A stretch of 64,000 bases of DNA. Source: Paludibacteraceae bacterium (GTDB lineage Bacteria > Bacteroidota > Bacteroidia > Bacteroidales > Paludibacteraceae). The notes beneath the pieces are model-generated. The model saw only the letters and a program-made list of their open reading frames with translations. It was not told the DNA's origin and did no database searches. A program made the position numbers and the translations under genes. The DNA is taken from the NCBI GenBank assembly GCA_024399835.1, contig JAKSNK010000001.1, positions 62,001 through 126,000 of the forward strand, read 5' to 3'. This document shows, piece after piece, positions 17,201 to 25,660 of the stretch (the stretch's first letter is position 1; every line of letters starts with the position of its first letter).

Positions 17201-19169
17201 CAGTTCCTTGTGCTTCTCCAGCAAGGAAAGAAATAGTGTGATATACTACTGTGCATTCGCGCGTTTTTGCTCCCAATTGTGTCACAAAAGGTCCCCAACC
17301 TGTTGCAGACGCATAAATTTTAGCCGATTTAGCACCCGTAGGAGCAGGAATGGCAGATGAACCATTAGACAAGGCAAGAGGTTCACCCAACTTTGCATCC
17401 TCATCATAAGTGGAGGTTGTAGCAAATTGAACAAGCAAGTAAGTAGCATTTCGGAAATAATCATACGCATCTATTTCGGCTAACTCTAAATCATCTGCAC
17501 TAATTCCAAAATATAGATATGATGATGTAGTAAAGTCCTGAAAATTATAGGCACTTTGATTACGATTATCCAACCATGCAGTAGCAGCAGATAAAGAGGT
17601 GGATAAAGCGATGCTATTCACTGTTGAACTTGCGTTAGACGGTAGTGGAGCATCGCAATTATCTCCCCATAGAGCTTTTGTACCAATAACCCATTGAGCA
17701 GTATAGGTAACATCAGCAGTACCCATTGTCATTTGCGTACCGGCAGCGTACACTTGATCATCTGCACCGGATTTCCAGCCAGCAAAAGTGTGTTTGGTAT
17801 AAGTCAAACCAGTTGGTTGGGGAAGGGTATAGGTTTTGTTTTCTGCTTTCTTCATATCCGCAGGAACAGTACCAGTTGCACCACCGGCAGCGAAAGAAAC
17901 TGTATATTTGGTAACAACCGGTGCTTCCGTGGTTGTGACTTGGATGTCGTATAAATAATTCTCATTGTCGCCTGCTGATGTTTTAATAATAGCATAATGA
18001 GAATCTTCAGGAATAGAACTAATTGTACAAGGTTGTTCGGTCGCAGGAGTTTTTGTACCTGTCAAAGAAGAAGTTCCTAATAATTCACCACCTTCTTCGT
18101 CATAAAACTCAATATAGAAACCTTGAGTACTACTGTTGTTTCTAATGGATACCGTTACCTCAGCCAATTGCTGCTCTGCTATTGTAGAGAGAGCCACATA
18201 GGCATTAGCACCTTCAACATTAGGATTAAAGCGATAGGTTCTCCAAGACCATCCATTACCGAAGACATTGCCATTGGGGATAGGATCATTAGATGGCATC
18301 AAGGTTATGCCATTTTGCGTAGCACCAGCAGTACCAGGCAAAGCGATACCACTCTCATTTAAGCGCCAATGGGCTATAGCACCAACTTTCCATTGAGCAG
18401 TATAAGTAACATCAGCAGTACCCATAGCCATCTGCGTACCGGCAGCGTACACTTGGTCATCTGCACTTGACTTCCAACCAGTAAAGATATGACCTGCATA
18501 AGTTAGACTAGTAGGTTCTGCCAGTTTGTAGGTTTTGGATTCTTCTACATCTTTGGAAGCAGGGGCAGTACCGGTTGCATCACCGGCTTCATATTTCACT
18601 TTGTGAGTCGGACCGGCAGGAGCAGCAGACTTGGCTTCGACTTTTAGATAATATAAAACTTGGTTTGCAATGTAAGTATGAGGTAAAATGCGTGCGCTGC
18701 GTGCACCGATGTACCCTTTATCTTCAAGATCCAATTCTGATATAACTTGTCTCGCGCTAGTTGCATGCCCAACCAAAACTTCTTCACCAACAGTTTGGGA
18801 AGCATCAAAAGGAACTTCGGAAGAGAAGATAATTTTCAAACAATTGCCTCCACAATTGGCGGAATAAATTTTACATATTTCTAAGCCGTCGTCCAAAGAG
18901 ATATCCAATTTGTCTGTAGCAGGGGTGTTAGGATTAATTATTGCAATTCCCTCAACGAGAGCATCACACCACCATGCTGATGTTACATTTGTATAAGTTT
19001 GGATTGTAATACTATTATCTGATGATGTGGTTGAATTTGGGAAATGCAGTTTATACTCACCTGCATTCCATCCAGATTGAACAAAGCCCCACTCAGCAAC
19101 AATGGGTTCGCCCATAATGCTCAGCGAACATATCGCTGCGAGGGCTAATAAAAGAAAATGTTTTTTCAT
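14277..19169 (-). CDS. Giant secreted protein with InlB B-repeats and C-terminal tag
   Basis: A 1630-residue surface protein. After a signal peptide (about 1-20), beta-sandwich segments, each beginning with a W-rich start such as AEWG or AHW, alternate with Listeria-Bacteroides (InlB B, flg_new) repeats. The repeats lie at about 188-265, 419-496, 641-718, 885-960 and 1183-1260, each ending in a block like VTYTAQW. Two copies of another module (about 1051-1180 and 1263-1398; block SFWVKANQKVTI and WNRIQKITI) also occur in the protein at 30096-32147. The last residues (MIINQHLYIRHNGHMYGVEG) are the shared tag. No catalytic domain is recognised, so adhesion or glycan binding is the likely job. 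It is the first gene of a unit that ends with the kinase fusion and the CBM9-like gene. Confidence 0.85.
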   Translation of the reverse strand: MKKHFLLLALAAICSLSIMGEPIVAEWGFVQSGWNAGEYKLHFPNSTTSSDNSITIQTYTNVTSAWWCDALVEGIAIINPNTPATDKLDISLDDGLEICKIYSANCGGNCLKIIFSSEVPFDASQTVGEEVLVGHATSARQVISELDLEDKGYIGARSARILPHTYIANQVLYYLKVEAKSAAPAGPTHKVKYEAGDATGTAPASKDVEESKTYKLAEPTSLTYAGHIFTGWKSSADDQVYAAGTQMAMGTADVTYTAQWKVGAIAHWRLNESGIALPGTAGATQNGITLMPSNDPIPNGNVFGNGWSWRTYRFNPNVEGANAYVALSTIAEQQLAEVTVSIRNNSSTQGFYIEFYDEEGGELLGTSSLTGTKTPATEQPCTISSIPEDSHYAIIKTSAGDNENYLYDIQVTTTEAPVVTKYTVSFAAGGATGTVPADMKKAENKTYTLPQPTGLTYTKHTFAGWKSGADDQVYAAGTQMTMGTADVTYTAQWVIGTKALWGDNCDAPLPSNASSTVNSIALSTSLSAATAWLDNRNQSAYNFQDFTTSSYLYFGISADDLELAEIDAYDYFRNATYLLVQFATTSTYDEDAKLGEPLALSNGSSAIPAPTGAKSAKIYASATGWGPFVTQLGAKTRECTVVYHTISFLAGEAQGTAPKEKVLGEDFAYTLPEPTGLTYTGHIFAGWKSSADNNIYPAGTQMTMGTAGVTYTAQWEVGYIAEWGEYQNNTPINRFNTTTYINNVKINAYNGEAYGGIKVANNVNGWAIPQTVSAYKTQGSPTYMDIELSEDIFSTMEISELTYSIGYLGGPKLHITYASSQHFDADAALGSAIELTNGNAQGEDQEFYTLSIPSGVRSARITSQNNATGETYLYYLKVKVTELSLPSFNVTYDAGGATGTAPADDKAYEGSPYTLAEPTSLEKTGFVFTGWKSSIDDEVYAAGTSLQITDDVTFTAQWEVKLVDPTITFRDSIYIVDESTLDLSKLFKSNSTGAVTYSVKDAGITGAAISGSTFTATATGTAIVTASQARVEGAYNAKSVNATITVKAYAKNADFYAEANSGSPTDMNTFLLQKHYTIVAPDPKSPYWDEQQHELDGGLAITGESTTSFWVKANQKVTIKVGRLNGDQTPKEATLTMNGGTPITIAEGSETYYTTEEETEFVITTLPDYIGYAWNRIQKITISDMSPKTVSFNTNGGTPETIDPITEASFGAGIMLPDAPAKTDYIFDGWYTAATGGTLAGAAGATYYPADNCTLHAHWAEYAKSVNFVKSAEWGGYNWDTRFNDVQDSLDLYHYTMSPLGNTQWDNQGEESYDAGLKSENGDREFSFWVPAGKQVTIQLGTWQGGDGTAELDANGTKIADLEAKTANGPYTTTEDTKFVIKIVNPYWSLIQKITIDDAPLSEITIDENAEDNTVLTQNLNKTVDATVIRALTPGMFNTFCLPFDLSADQIANSDLAGSEIVRLTDADFDGASLSITFDYVDEISAGVPYLIIPAQATTEMVFTGVKITEDEGLTDVVPGIEFVATLVPTQLTPGDKDLLFVTSGNAVKSPKAGEISKMKGLRAYFHITSAQISVAMRSAGISIGRRLPTVVTELDEVTDTMLNGKMIINQHLYIRHNGHMYGVEGHRRK

Positions 19170-19243
19170 GATAATAAATAGATTTTGTTAGTAAAAATTG
19201 TGTGTGTTATATGTGTGTTTTTCTTATATTCTAAAATCGGGCA

Positions 19244-19274
19244 CAAAGGTACAAAAAAATATGCAATATTCCAA
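19244..19274 (-). promoter_or_regulatory. Promoter of the InlB-repeat operon
   Basis: On the minus strand TACCTTTG (19251-19244) is preceded after 20 nt by TTG (19274-19272). The leader is about 70 nt. Confidence 0.65.
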
Positions 19275-19284
19275 CTTTTTTTAT

Positions 19285-19298
19285 ATGTTATAAAACAT
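19285..19298. promoter_or_regulatory. Palindromic operator ATGTTATAAAACAT, site 1
   Basis: Arms ATGTT and AACAT around ATAA. Its centre is 40.5 bp upstream of the -7 box. The same 14-mer stands at 33459 and 45530, with close variants at 51981 and 28436. Confidence 0.7.
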
Positions 19299-19320
19299 GT
19301 TTTTCGTCAGAGCAAGCCGA

Positions 19321-19850
19321 AGGAAGGGTAAATCGGTTAATCGGAGGCAAATAATAAATAATAAACAATAAATAATAAGCTCGCACTAACGCAGAGGAAT
19401 TGGAGAGAGTTTGGTGGTACGAACAGAGGGGAGAAATTGGTGAACCGGTCAATCGGTGAATCGGTGAGTTGGAGGCAAATAATAAATAATAAATAATAAG
19501 CTCGCACTAACGCTGAGGAGTTGGAGAAAGTTTGGTGGTACGAACAGAGTTTAATCGGTGAACCGGTGAATTGGTGAATTGGGGAGTCGGAGGCAAATAA
19601 TAAATAATAAACAATAAATAATAAGCTCGCACTAACGCTGAGGAGTTGGAGAAAGTTTGGTGGTACGAACAGAGTTTAATCGGTGAACCGGTGAGTTGGT
19701 AAATCGGTGAATCGGAGACAAATAATAAACAATAAATAATAAGCTCGCACTAACGCAGAGGGGTTGGAGAGAGTTTGGTGGTACGAACAGAGTTTAATCG
19801 GTGAATCGGGGAGTCGGTGAATCGGTGAGTTGGAGAGTCGGGGAGAGAAA
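19321..19850. repeat. Composite tandem repeat, four ~120-bp units
   Basis: Each unit has a short array of the GGTGAATC octamer, an AATAATAAATA stretch, and a constant core starting CTCGCACTAACGC and running through TTTGGTGGTACGAACAGAG. The cores start at 19380, 19501, 19626 and 19744 (periods 121, 125, 118). The octamer part varies in number between units. It lies between the EamA gene terminator and the InlB operon promoter. The whole gap 19170-20169 holds no credible gene. Confidence 0.85.
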
Positions 19851-19917
19851 AAACTTACGATTTTTAAGAATCAGGGGCGGCGGAATGGTGAAAAAACGGT
19901 AAAAAAGCGGTAAACGA

Positions 19918-19961
19918 CCATTCGCTCACCATTCGCTCATCGTTCGTTCACCATTCGCTCA
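19918..19961. repeat. Four 11-bp tandem repeats
   Basis: CCATTCGCTCA twice, TCGTTCGTTCA, CCATTCGCTCA, without spacing. It is followed at 20045-20108 by a looser repeat of CAAGC/CAAGG words. Confidence 0.75.
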
Positions 19962-20109
19962 TCGTTGTCTTAGGGCTAAAAATGACGATTTTTAAGAAAA
20001 GCATAGTACACCATAAGCGAACGAAGCGATTATCCTATGATGTCAAACAAACCAAGCAAGCCAATTAAACAAGCCAAGCAAGGCAAACAAGGCAATGAAG
20101 GCAATGAGT

Positions 20110-20147
20110 AAAAAAGAGACCGGCTAAAAAACTTATTAGCCAGTCTC
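20110..20147 (-). terminator. Intrinsic terminator after the EamA gene
   Basis: GAGAC-C-GGCTAA (20116-20127) pairs with TTAGCC-A-GTCTC (20136-20147) with a single mismatch. Read on the minus strand, the stem is followed by a run of six Ts. It lies 23 bp after the EamA stop and ends the unit that begins at 28363. Confidence 0.85.
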
Positions 20148-20169
20148 GAAACAAAATAAATATATGTGA

Positions 20170-21072
20170 TTATTTACTCAAAGCGTACATCGCAAAGGCA
20201 GCACAGATAAGTCCTGCGATTTGCAGAGGATTAGGAATGACACTCAAGATAATCAACGACAGCAGCACGGTTACCATAGGACTAAGTCCCTCCATAGGAC
20301 TAACCACCACCGCCTTGCCGTAACGATACGCATAGACAAGCGTCAAAGCACCTATACTATTGAGAATCTGAATGCCAAAACTGCCCCAGAATTGGCTATT
20401 AACAATTGTACTATCCTGTGCAAAGAAAGCCGCAGCCGAGCCGTCCATAAAGTATGCCACAGGTACCAAAACAAGTCCCGTAAGCGCCATCCAGAAGAAA
20501 ATGCCTTCGGCATCCATTTCATTGTTGGCAAACTTCATAAAGAACCCTTGAATACCCCAAGCCAGCAGTACCAAGACAGCCAACACAATCCACAGCCATC
20601 CGCTGACAGGACTATTGTCTGCCTTACTCTCCAACGAGAGCAACAGAATAGCTACCAGCGCGACAACGATACCGGCAATTTGCCAACGGGAAGCACGCTC
20701 CTTGAGGAAGAGTGCTGCCAACGAAATGACAATAACAGGCGACATCGAAATGAACGGATAGATGATGTAGGACGGACCCAAAGTGAGCGCCTTAAACAAC
20801 ACCAACTGCCCTCCTGCGCCCAGCAAACCGACAATGCACCCCAACAGGATACTGCGTTTGCGGAACAATGTGCAACAATTACCGACCTCCGCCTCGTTAC
20901 GACGGCGAACCAACAGTGCCACCAGCGCGCAAGGAATCATGGACAACGCCCAAGCAATATACACGATGGTGTCAGGAATACCATGTTGAATCTGATACCC
21001 CGAGAACGCACCCCATACGCCCCATGTAAGGACGGTAATGAGGATAAAAACTAACCAGAGACGATTTTTCAT
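20170..21072 (-). CDS. EamA/DMT-family permease
   Basis: A 300-residue inner-membrane protein with about ten helices in two EamA halves (about 1-145 and 155-300). Blocks seen are TWGVWGAFSGYQ, GPSYIIYPFISMSPV with FLKERAS in the first half, and YGKAVVVSPMEGLSPMVTV in the second. DMT permeases move sugars, amino acids or drugs. As the only inner-membrane transporter in this glycan region it may import a released sugar, which is inference. The ATG at 21072 is 2 bp after the stop of the phosphatase gene, so the two are coupled; an upstream TTG overlaps that stop. Last gene of the unit, followed by a clear terminator. Confidence 0.85.
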   Translation of the reverse strand: MKNRLWLVFILITVLTWGVWGAFSGYQIQHGIPDTIVYIAWALSMIPCALVALLVRRRNEAEVGNCCTLFRKRSILLGCIVGLLGAGGQLVLFKALTLGPSYIIYPFISMSPVIVISLAALFLKERASRWQIAGIVVALVAILLLSLESKADNSPVSGWLWIVLAVLVLLAWGIQGFFMKFANNEMDAEGIFFWMALTGLVLVPVAYFMDGSAAAFFAQDSTIVNSQFWGSFGIQILNSIGALTLVYAYRYGKAVVVSPMEGLSPMVTVLLSLIILSVIPNPLQIAGLICAAFAMYALSK

Positions 21073-21074
21073 AA

Positions 21075-24000
21075 TCAATAACCGAGTGAATTATAAACAG
21101 TATTTTTGTGGCGAATATAAAGATGTCCATTGCGGATAAACTTAGCCGGCATGCAATCAAAGACAGATTCCAAAAGACCGTCTGTCACATTCGTACTAAG
21201 CCAATGGGCAGGAGCAGATACATTGCCCATATCGTCTAACGCAAATGCCGAATAGTAATACACCGTACCCACATTGCTGCCACCGTCAAGATAGTTTTCC
21301 AAAGCGCCTTCGTAAACTGCCTCGCCATCGGTGATAGTAGCGGGATAGTCCGTAGTGGAACGACGAATAATGGTCTTCTCAAAGTCGGGAGCAGGGAGAA
21401 CCTGACCCGTGAGACGGATGTCGTCGAGGTAATAGGTGCCTGAGACTTGCTCCTCAGTAGAAACGGCAAAGCAGATGCGCAACATACCGTCGCACTTGTT
21501 CTTACTATCGGAGTTGGCATACCAGTCAAATGCCTCCAACTTGCTCAAATCGAGGGTGTAGTCCTTCCATGTAGCGTCCGACAGATTGATTGACTCGGTA
21601 AACCACCAGTCCTCGTGACCAAATGCCATGTTCTTGCAGACAATACGGAGATTGGTGGCGGTACCATTACCTTTCATGCGAAAATGTAGAATAGGTGTCT
21701 CGTAGCAGTTGGTTTCCTCCGAGAAGACATAGTCAGCCGATGTTTGTGCCCAATCGCCTACGGAATAGGTAACCTTGAGTGCGCCATTGTCGGCTTCAAG
21801 TTTGCTGGACGCAGGAGACTCGCTGTCCTCTTGCATGCAAGAAATGCCGTCGGAGAAGTCGGTGAGGTCGCGCGCTTTGTCAACAAGGTGGGTAGGATTG
21901 GACCATGTGAGGTGAAAATGTCCGTTGTCTGTATATCCCGTAAAATCAGTAGGAGCAGGGGGAGGCGTGGTATCGTTCACAAGGTTGACAGCAGTAGGGC
22001 ATTGCACCACATAGGTCTTACCGCCCGAAGTGAGCGTAGCATAGATATAGTATTTACCCTTGGGAGTAATGCTTCGTGTTTGCCAGAACAGGCGCGTAGT
22101 AGCCGCTGTCAGATTGGAAGCAATAGGTGTGAGACCTGCAACAGATGTCAGTCCTGATGTTTGCGAAGCATAGAGATTGACGACAGCATCCTTTTGCGGG
22201 TCGAACACAAACCATTGCAACAGCGTGCTATCAGCTACATCGGTTTCAGCACTCGGTGCAGTGAAAGTGAGCGAAGGAGTGATGACTTGTCCTTGTGTCT
22301 TGAAAGTATAGTCGTAGAATTGTGTTCCCACCGAGTCGCGCGTAATCATGTGTATAGTCGAACCGTCGGCAGAGATATCCAACGTAGAGTAGCAGGATAT
22401 CTGACGATAGAACATAGAGTATTTGGCATCGGCGATGGTCTTAACTTGGGCGTAGTTGGAGTTACGACCGCAAGCAGGGCGGACATAGTGAACACCATCC
22501 TTGTAAGCATGTTCAAAGGAATGGTCGTCGCCACAGAAATAGATGATATGTTTGCCAAGAGCAGCATATTTCTCAAGCAACGCACGCCAGTCGTCGCGGT
22601 ATTCAGGCGGCCACTGACCATGGTAACCGGAGGAGGTGAGACCCACATGACCAAAGATAAGAATCCACGATTGGGTAGCGTTTTTTAGTTCATTCTCCAG
22701 CCATTTGTATTGGTTACTTGTTTTGTTGAAAGCAGGAGCAGCAGGTCCGCCGTTGACATCAACAGCGAGGATGCGTGCATTGCCATAGTCGTACGCAAAA
22801 TATCCTTCACCACGAGGGTCTTTGATAGGATCTTCGCTGGTGCCGTGACTGAACTGGGAGAAATAGTCGAAGAAAGTGGACCAACGGTAGGTAAGAGGAT
22901 CGTCTGTCTCGTGGTTACCTGCGGCAGACATGAAAGGTGTTTGGCTGAGGAAAGGTTTGCCAGGTACAAAGAGGGCGGTATTCCAATCGCGTCCGGCACC
23001 ATTGTTGACAAAGTCGCCATTGCACATAGCCAAATCGCAACCAAGGGTGCAGATATAGTCCTGCATATTCTCCCAAATCTTACGCGAATTGACATGGGTA
23101 TCGGAGATAGTGAAGATGCGGCAAGCAGTTCCTGCAACGGGGGCAGTCTTGGTGCTATTCACCTGGTCGTACCACTGGGTGCCGTCGCCTACTTGGTAGT
23201 AGTATTTGGTGAAAGGTTGCAAGCCGGTCAGTTCAACAACATGCACATAGCCCTCGCCTGTAACATACCAGCCGTAACGGCTTTGTGCGGTCATATTCAG
23301 GTTGCTTGGGTCGGTGCCGTATTTGACTGCGCCCAGCGAAACAGTATCACTCAATTGCCACAGAATGCGGATAGAAGATGTGGTTGGCGACATAGAATAG
23401 GGAGTTTTCATCATGCGTTCCTCCAAAGGAATAGACGATATATCTGCATCTTGTTGACTAACGCCCCAACGCGGGTCACCCATATTGGATGAGTTAGTTC
23501 CCGTGCCGACAGCAGGCGAATTACGGAAGAGTTGGAAATTACCATTCTCTGCATCCACAAAGAGCGGATTTTGGTAGGAACAATTATCGGTAGTGGCACT
23601 GGAACTGGCTTTGATAGGAGCGCCATAAGCGATAGAGTTCTTAACAATGGAGTTAGCCCCATAGACTGCATACGCATAGCCATCGGAGACAGTCTCGGTA
23701 AAGTAGCAAATACAATTGGAAATAATAGTTCCATCGTATGCAGGACAATAGACAGTACGCGTATTGTTGCACGCATAGAAGGTACAATGGTCGATTGTGC
23801 AGTTTACGGGTGTGTAACTCTCGTCCTCGCCATCTACGGCAGCAAAATAGAGGGTACGCTCGTTAACATCAGCAGCAGCATCATATTTACCGCACTCCAC
23901 AAATGTACAGTTCTGAACAAGAACATTCTCAGTAGTACGGCGTGCGCCTCCTACGGACAAGCAGCGCATATTGCGCACGAACATCGAATTGGTTACCGTC

Positions 24001-24563
24001 AAATTAGGTATATTGACATCAGTACGGGTGGTAGAATAGTTATCATCGGTTGGATCCAAATAACTTCCAATATAAACAGCGCGCGTTACATCGGTGAAAG
24101 TACAGCCATCAATAGTAAGGGTGCAGTTGGATGTATTCGACCCCAAATAGAAGGCACGATCCATATTTTGGAAAGTGCAGTTATAGACCAAATATTTCTG
24201 ATTGGCAGTAATAGCACCATCAGAGCCATAGTTGCGGATAGAACGCGCATTGGATTGTCCGTTACCGTCAATAGTGATTCCGTTGAGAGTAAGTTCTGTA
24301 CCATCGTTGCGCACGCGCAAGCAGTAGCCGGCAGTCATTTTGATAATAGGCGAAGCACCTGTAGCAGCTTTGATGGTCATGGATTTTTTGACATCAATTT
24401 GACCTTCATTGTAAGTACCGTCAGCAAGCACCAATACATCACCGGTAGAAGCGTTGCCGATGGCAGTTTTGAGTGTACCCGAACCCGGAGAGACATTGGT
24501 AGTGGCAGCAAACACGGATAGTGTCATTACAACTGCCACGAACGAAAAGAATAGTTTTTTCAT
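21075..24563 (-). CDS. Secreted beta-helix and purple acid phosphatase-like protein with C-terminal tag
   Basis: A 1162-residue exported protein. After the signal peptide (about 1-19) comes a right-handed parallel beta-helix (about 20-370; repeats such as LTLNGITIDGNG, YNCTFQNMDRAFYLG). A fibronectin-like N-terminal domain of purple acid phosphatases follows (about 385-485), then a calcineurin-like phosphoesterase with ISDTHVN (488), CNGDFVNN, AAGNHETDD (546), FGHVGLTSS and GDDHSFEH (679). Carbohydrate-binding/Fn3-type beta domains fill 760-1130, and the shared tag (AKFIRNGHLYIRH) ends it. Beta-helices often bind or cut polysaccharides, so it may remove phosphate from a decorated glycan; this is inference. 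It is co-transcribed with an alkaline phosphatase 12 bp upstream and a permease downstream. Confidence 0.85.
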   Translation of the reverse strand: MKKLFFSFVAVVMTLSVFAATTNVSPGSGTLKTAIGNASTGDVLVLADGTYNEGQIDVKKSMTIKAATGASPIIKMTAGYCLRVRNDGTELTLNGITIDGNGQSNARSIRNYGSDGAITANQKYLVYNCTFQNMDRAFYLGSNTSNCTLTIDGCTFTDVTRAVYIGSYLDPTDDNYSTTRTDVNIPNLTVTNSMFVRNMRCLSVGGARRTTENVLVQNCTFVECGKYDAAADVNERTLYFAAVDGEDESYTPVNCTIDHCTFYACNNTRTVYCPAYDGTIISNCICYFTETVSDGYAYAVYGANSIVKNSIAYGAPIKASSSATTDNCSYQNPLFVDAENGNFQLFRNSPAVGTGTNSSNMGDPRWGVSQQDADISSIPLEERMMKTPYSMSPTTSSIRILWQLSDTVSLGAVKYGTDPSNLNMTAQSRYGWYVTGEGYVHVVELTGLQPFTKYYYQVGDGTQWYDQVNSTKTAPVAGTACRIFTISDTHVNSRKIWENMQDYICTLGCDLAMCNGDFVNNGAGRDWNTALFVPGKPFLSQTPFMSAAGNHETDDPLTYRWSTFFDYFSQFSHGTSEDPIKDPRGEGYFAYDYGNARILAVDVNGGPAAPAFNKTSNQYKWLENELKNATQSWILIFGHVGLTSSGYHGQWPPEYRDDWRALLEKYAALGKHIIYFCGDDHSFEHAYKDGVHYVRPACGRNSNYAQVKTIADAKYSMFYRQISCYSTLDISADGSTIHMITRDSVGTQFYDYTFKTQGQVITPSLTFTAPSAETDVADSTLLQWFVFDPQKDAVVNLYASQTSGLTSVAGLTPIASNLTAATTRLFWQTRSITPKGKYYIYATLTSGGKTYVVQCPTAVNLVNDTTPPPAPTDFTGYTDNGHFHLTWSNPTHLVDKARDLTDFSDGISCMQEDSESPASSKLEADNGALKVTYSVGDWAQTSADYVFSEETNCYETPILHFRMKGNGTATNLRIVCKNMAFGHEDWWFTESINLSDATWKDYTLDLSKLEAFDWYANSDSKNKCDGMLRICFAVSTEEQVSGTYYLDDIRLTGQVLPAPDFEKTIIRRSTTDYPATITDGEAVYEGALENYLDGGSNVGTVYYYSAFALDDMGNVSAPAHWLSTNVTDGLLESVFDCMPAKFIRNGHLYIRHKNTVYNSLGY

Positions 24564-24574
24564 AAGTAGTAAAT

Positions 24575-25654
24575 TTAATTGTTTTGGGTTAATAAAGACA
24601 TCATTTTTTGTGCTATCTCAGCATTCTCTTGTATTCCTGTAAAGCGTTCAGCCCCCGGTCCGAAAGCATAAACGGGGACAAGTATATTGGTATGACTATG
24701 ATGAGCAAACTTGCAACCTACCTCACGACGCTCCAAATTGCCACTTAGGAGTGCCAATCCGCCTGTCTCGTGGTCTGCCGTAATCACCACCAATGTTTGT
24801 CCATCCTGTGCAGCCCAACGAAGCACTTCACCAACCGTACGGTCAAAGTCCAAAGTTTCCTGCATCGTGCGCTCAAGATTGTTGTCATGACTCCAATCGT
24901 CAATACAACTGCCCTCAACCATCATAAAAAAGCCCTGTTCGGTAGCATTGTGCAGTAGCGAGATGCCGTGCATCGTTTGCCGTTGGAAGACATCGCCACG
25001 CATGGGAGCAGGTACATATTCGGAGTCTGCCAACAAAGCAAAAACAGGTAATTGAGTAGCAGAAAAGAGTGTAGCAGTATCCGTAACGGGCTGTTGGAAG
25101 AAAGCAGCTCCTCCACCGACTATATAGTCAGCCGGCGTATGTTGGTAATCCTCAATAATGTCCGCATAGTCTTTTCTATTAGGCGTATGGCAGCAAAAAT
25201 CGGACGGTGTCGCATCGCACAAGCGGCACACTACACTTACGCCGGTGGTCATTCCTAAGGCATGAGCGAAATCAATCAGCGACGGGATGGACTGACCATT
25301 GACATCCGTTCCTACAGAACGGTAAGTAGTCTTTTGCCCACAAGCCAAAGCCGTGCCCCCTGCGCCCGAATCGGTAATCAGCGTATCGGCACAATAAGTG
25401 CGACTAAGACCCACATAGGGGCACGCATCCAAATTGAGATGTCCTCCGTTGAGCGTCCACGCAGCAGCAACATGAGTCAGACCCATGCCGTCACCAATCA
25501 TCAGAATGACATTGCGCGGTTGCTGACCAGCAGCTATTGCGGGGAGCGTATCCACCACAGGGCAATAGGGGTCAGGATTGCAATAATACTGTACCTTGGG
25601 GGAAGAACATGCCACCAAGAGTACGGACAAAAAGATTAAAGAAAAGTGTTTCAT
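24575..25654 (-). CDS. Alkaline phosphatase lipoprotein
   Basis: A 359-residue periplasm-facing phosphomonoesterase. The signal sequence ends in the lipobox LVAC (Cys16). Metal and catalytic motifs are present: NVILMIGDGMG (first zinc/magnesium aspartate), TDSGAGGTALA with the nucleophile serine (about residue 95), and VITADHETGGLAL with the DHE metal site. It is 6 bp downstream of the DUF4832 gene and 11 bp upstream of the beta-helix phosphatase. Two phosphatases in a glycan unit suggest that the target glycan carries phosphate, or that phosphate is scavenged along with sugar. Confidence 0.9.
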   Translation of the reverse strand: MKHFSLIFLSVLLVACSSPKVQYYCNPDPYCPVVDTLPAIAAGQQPRNVILMIGDGMGLTHVAAAWTLNGGHLNLDACPYVGLSRTYCADTLITDSGAGGTALACGQKTTYRSVGTDVNGQSIPSLIDFAHALGMTTGVSVVCRLCDATPSDFCCHTPNRKDYADIIEDYQHTPADYIVGGGAAFFQQPVTDTATLFSATQLPVFALLADSEYVPAPMRGDVFQRQTMHGISLLHNATEQGFFMMVEGSCIDDWSHDNNLERTMQETLDFDRTVGEVLRWAAQDGQTLVVITADHETGGLALLSGNLERREVGCKFAHHSHTNILVPVYAFGPGAERFTGIQENAEIAQKMMSLLTQNN

Positions 25655-25660
25655 AATGTA

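Noticed and set aside
19321..19850. CRISPR array
   Set aside because: Units are about 120 bp, the variable parts are themselves octamer repeats and not unique spacers, and no cas gene is present.
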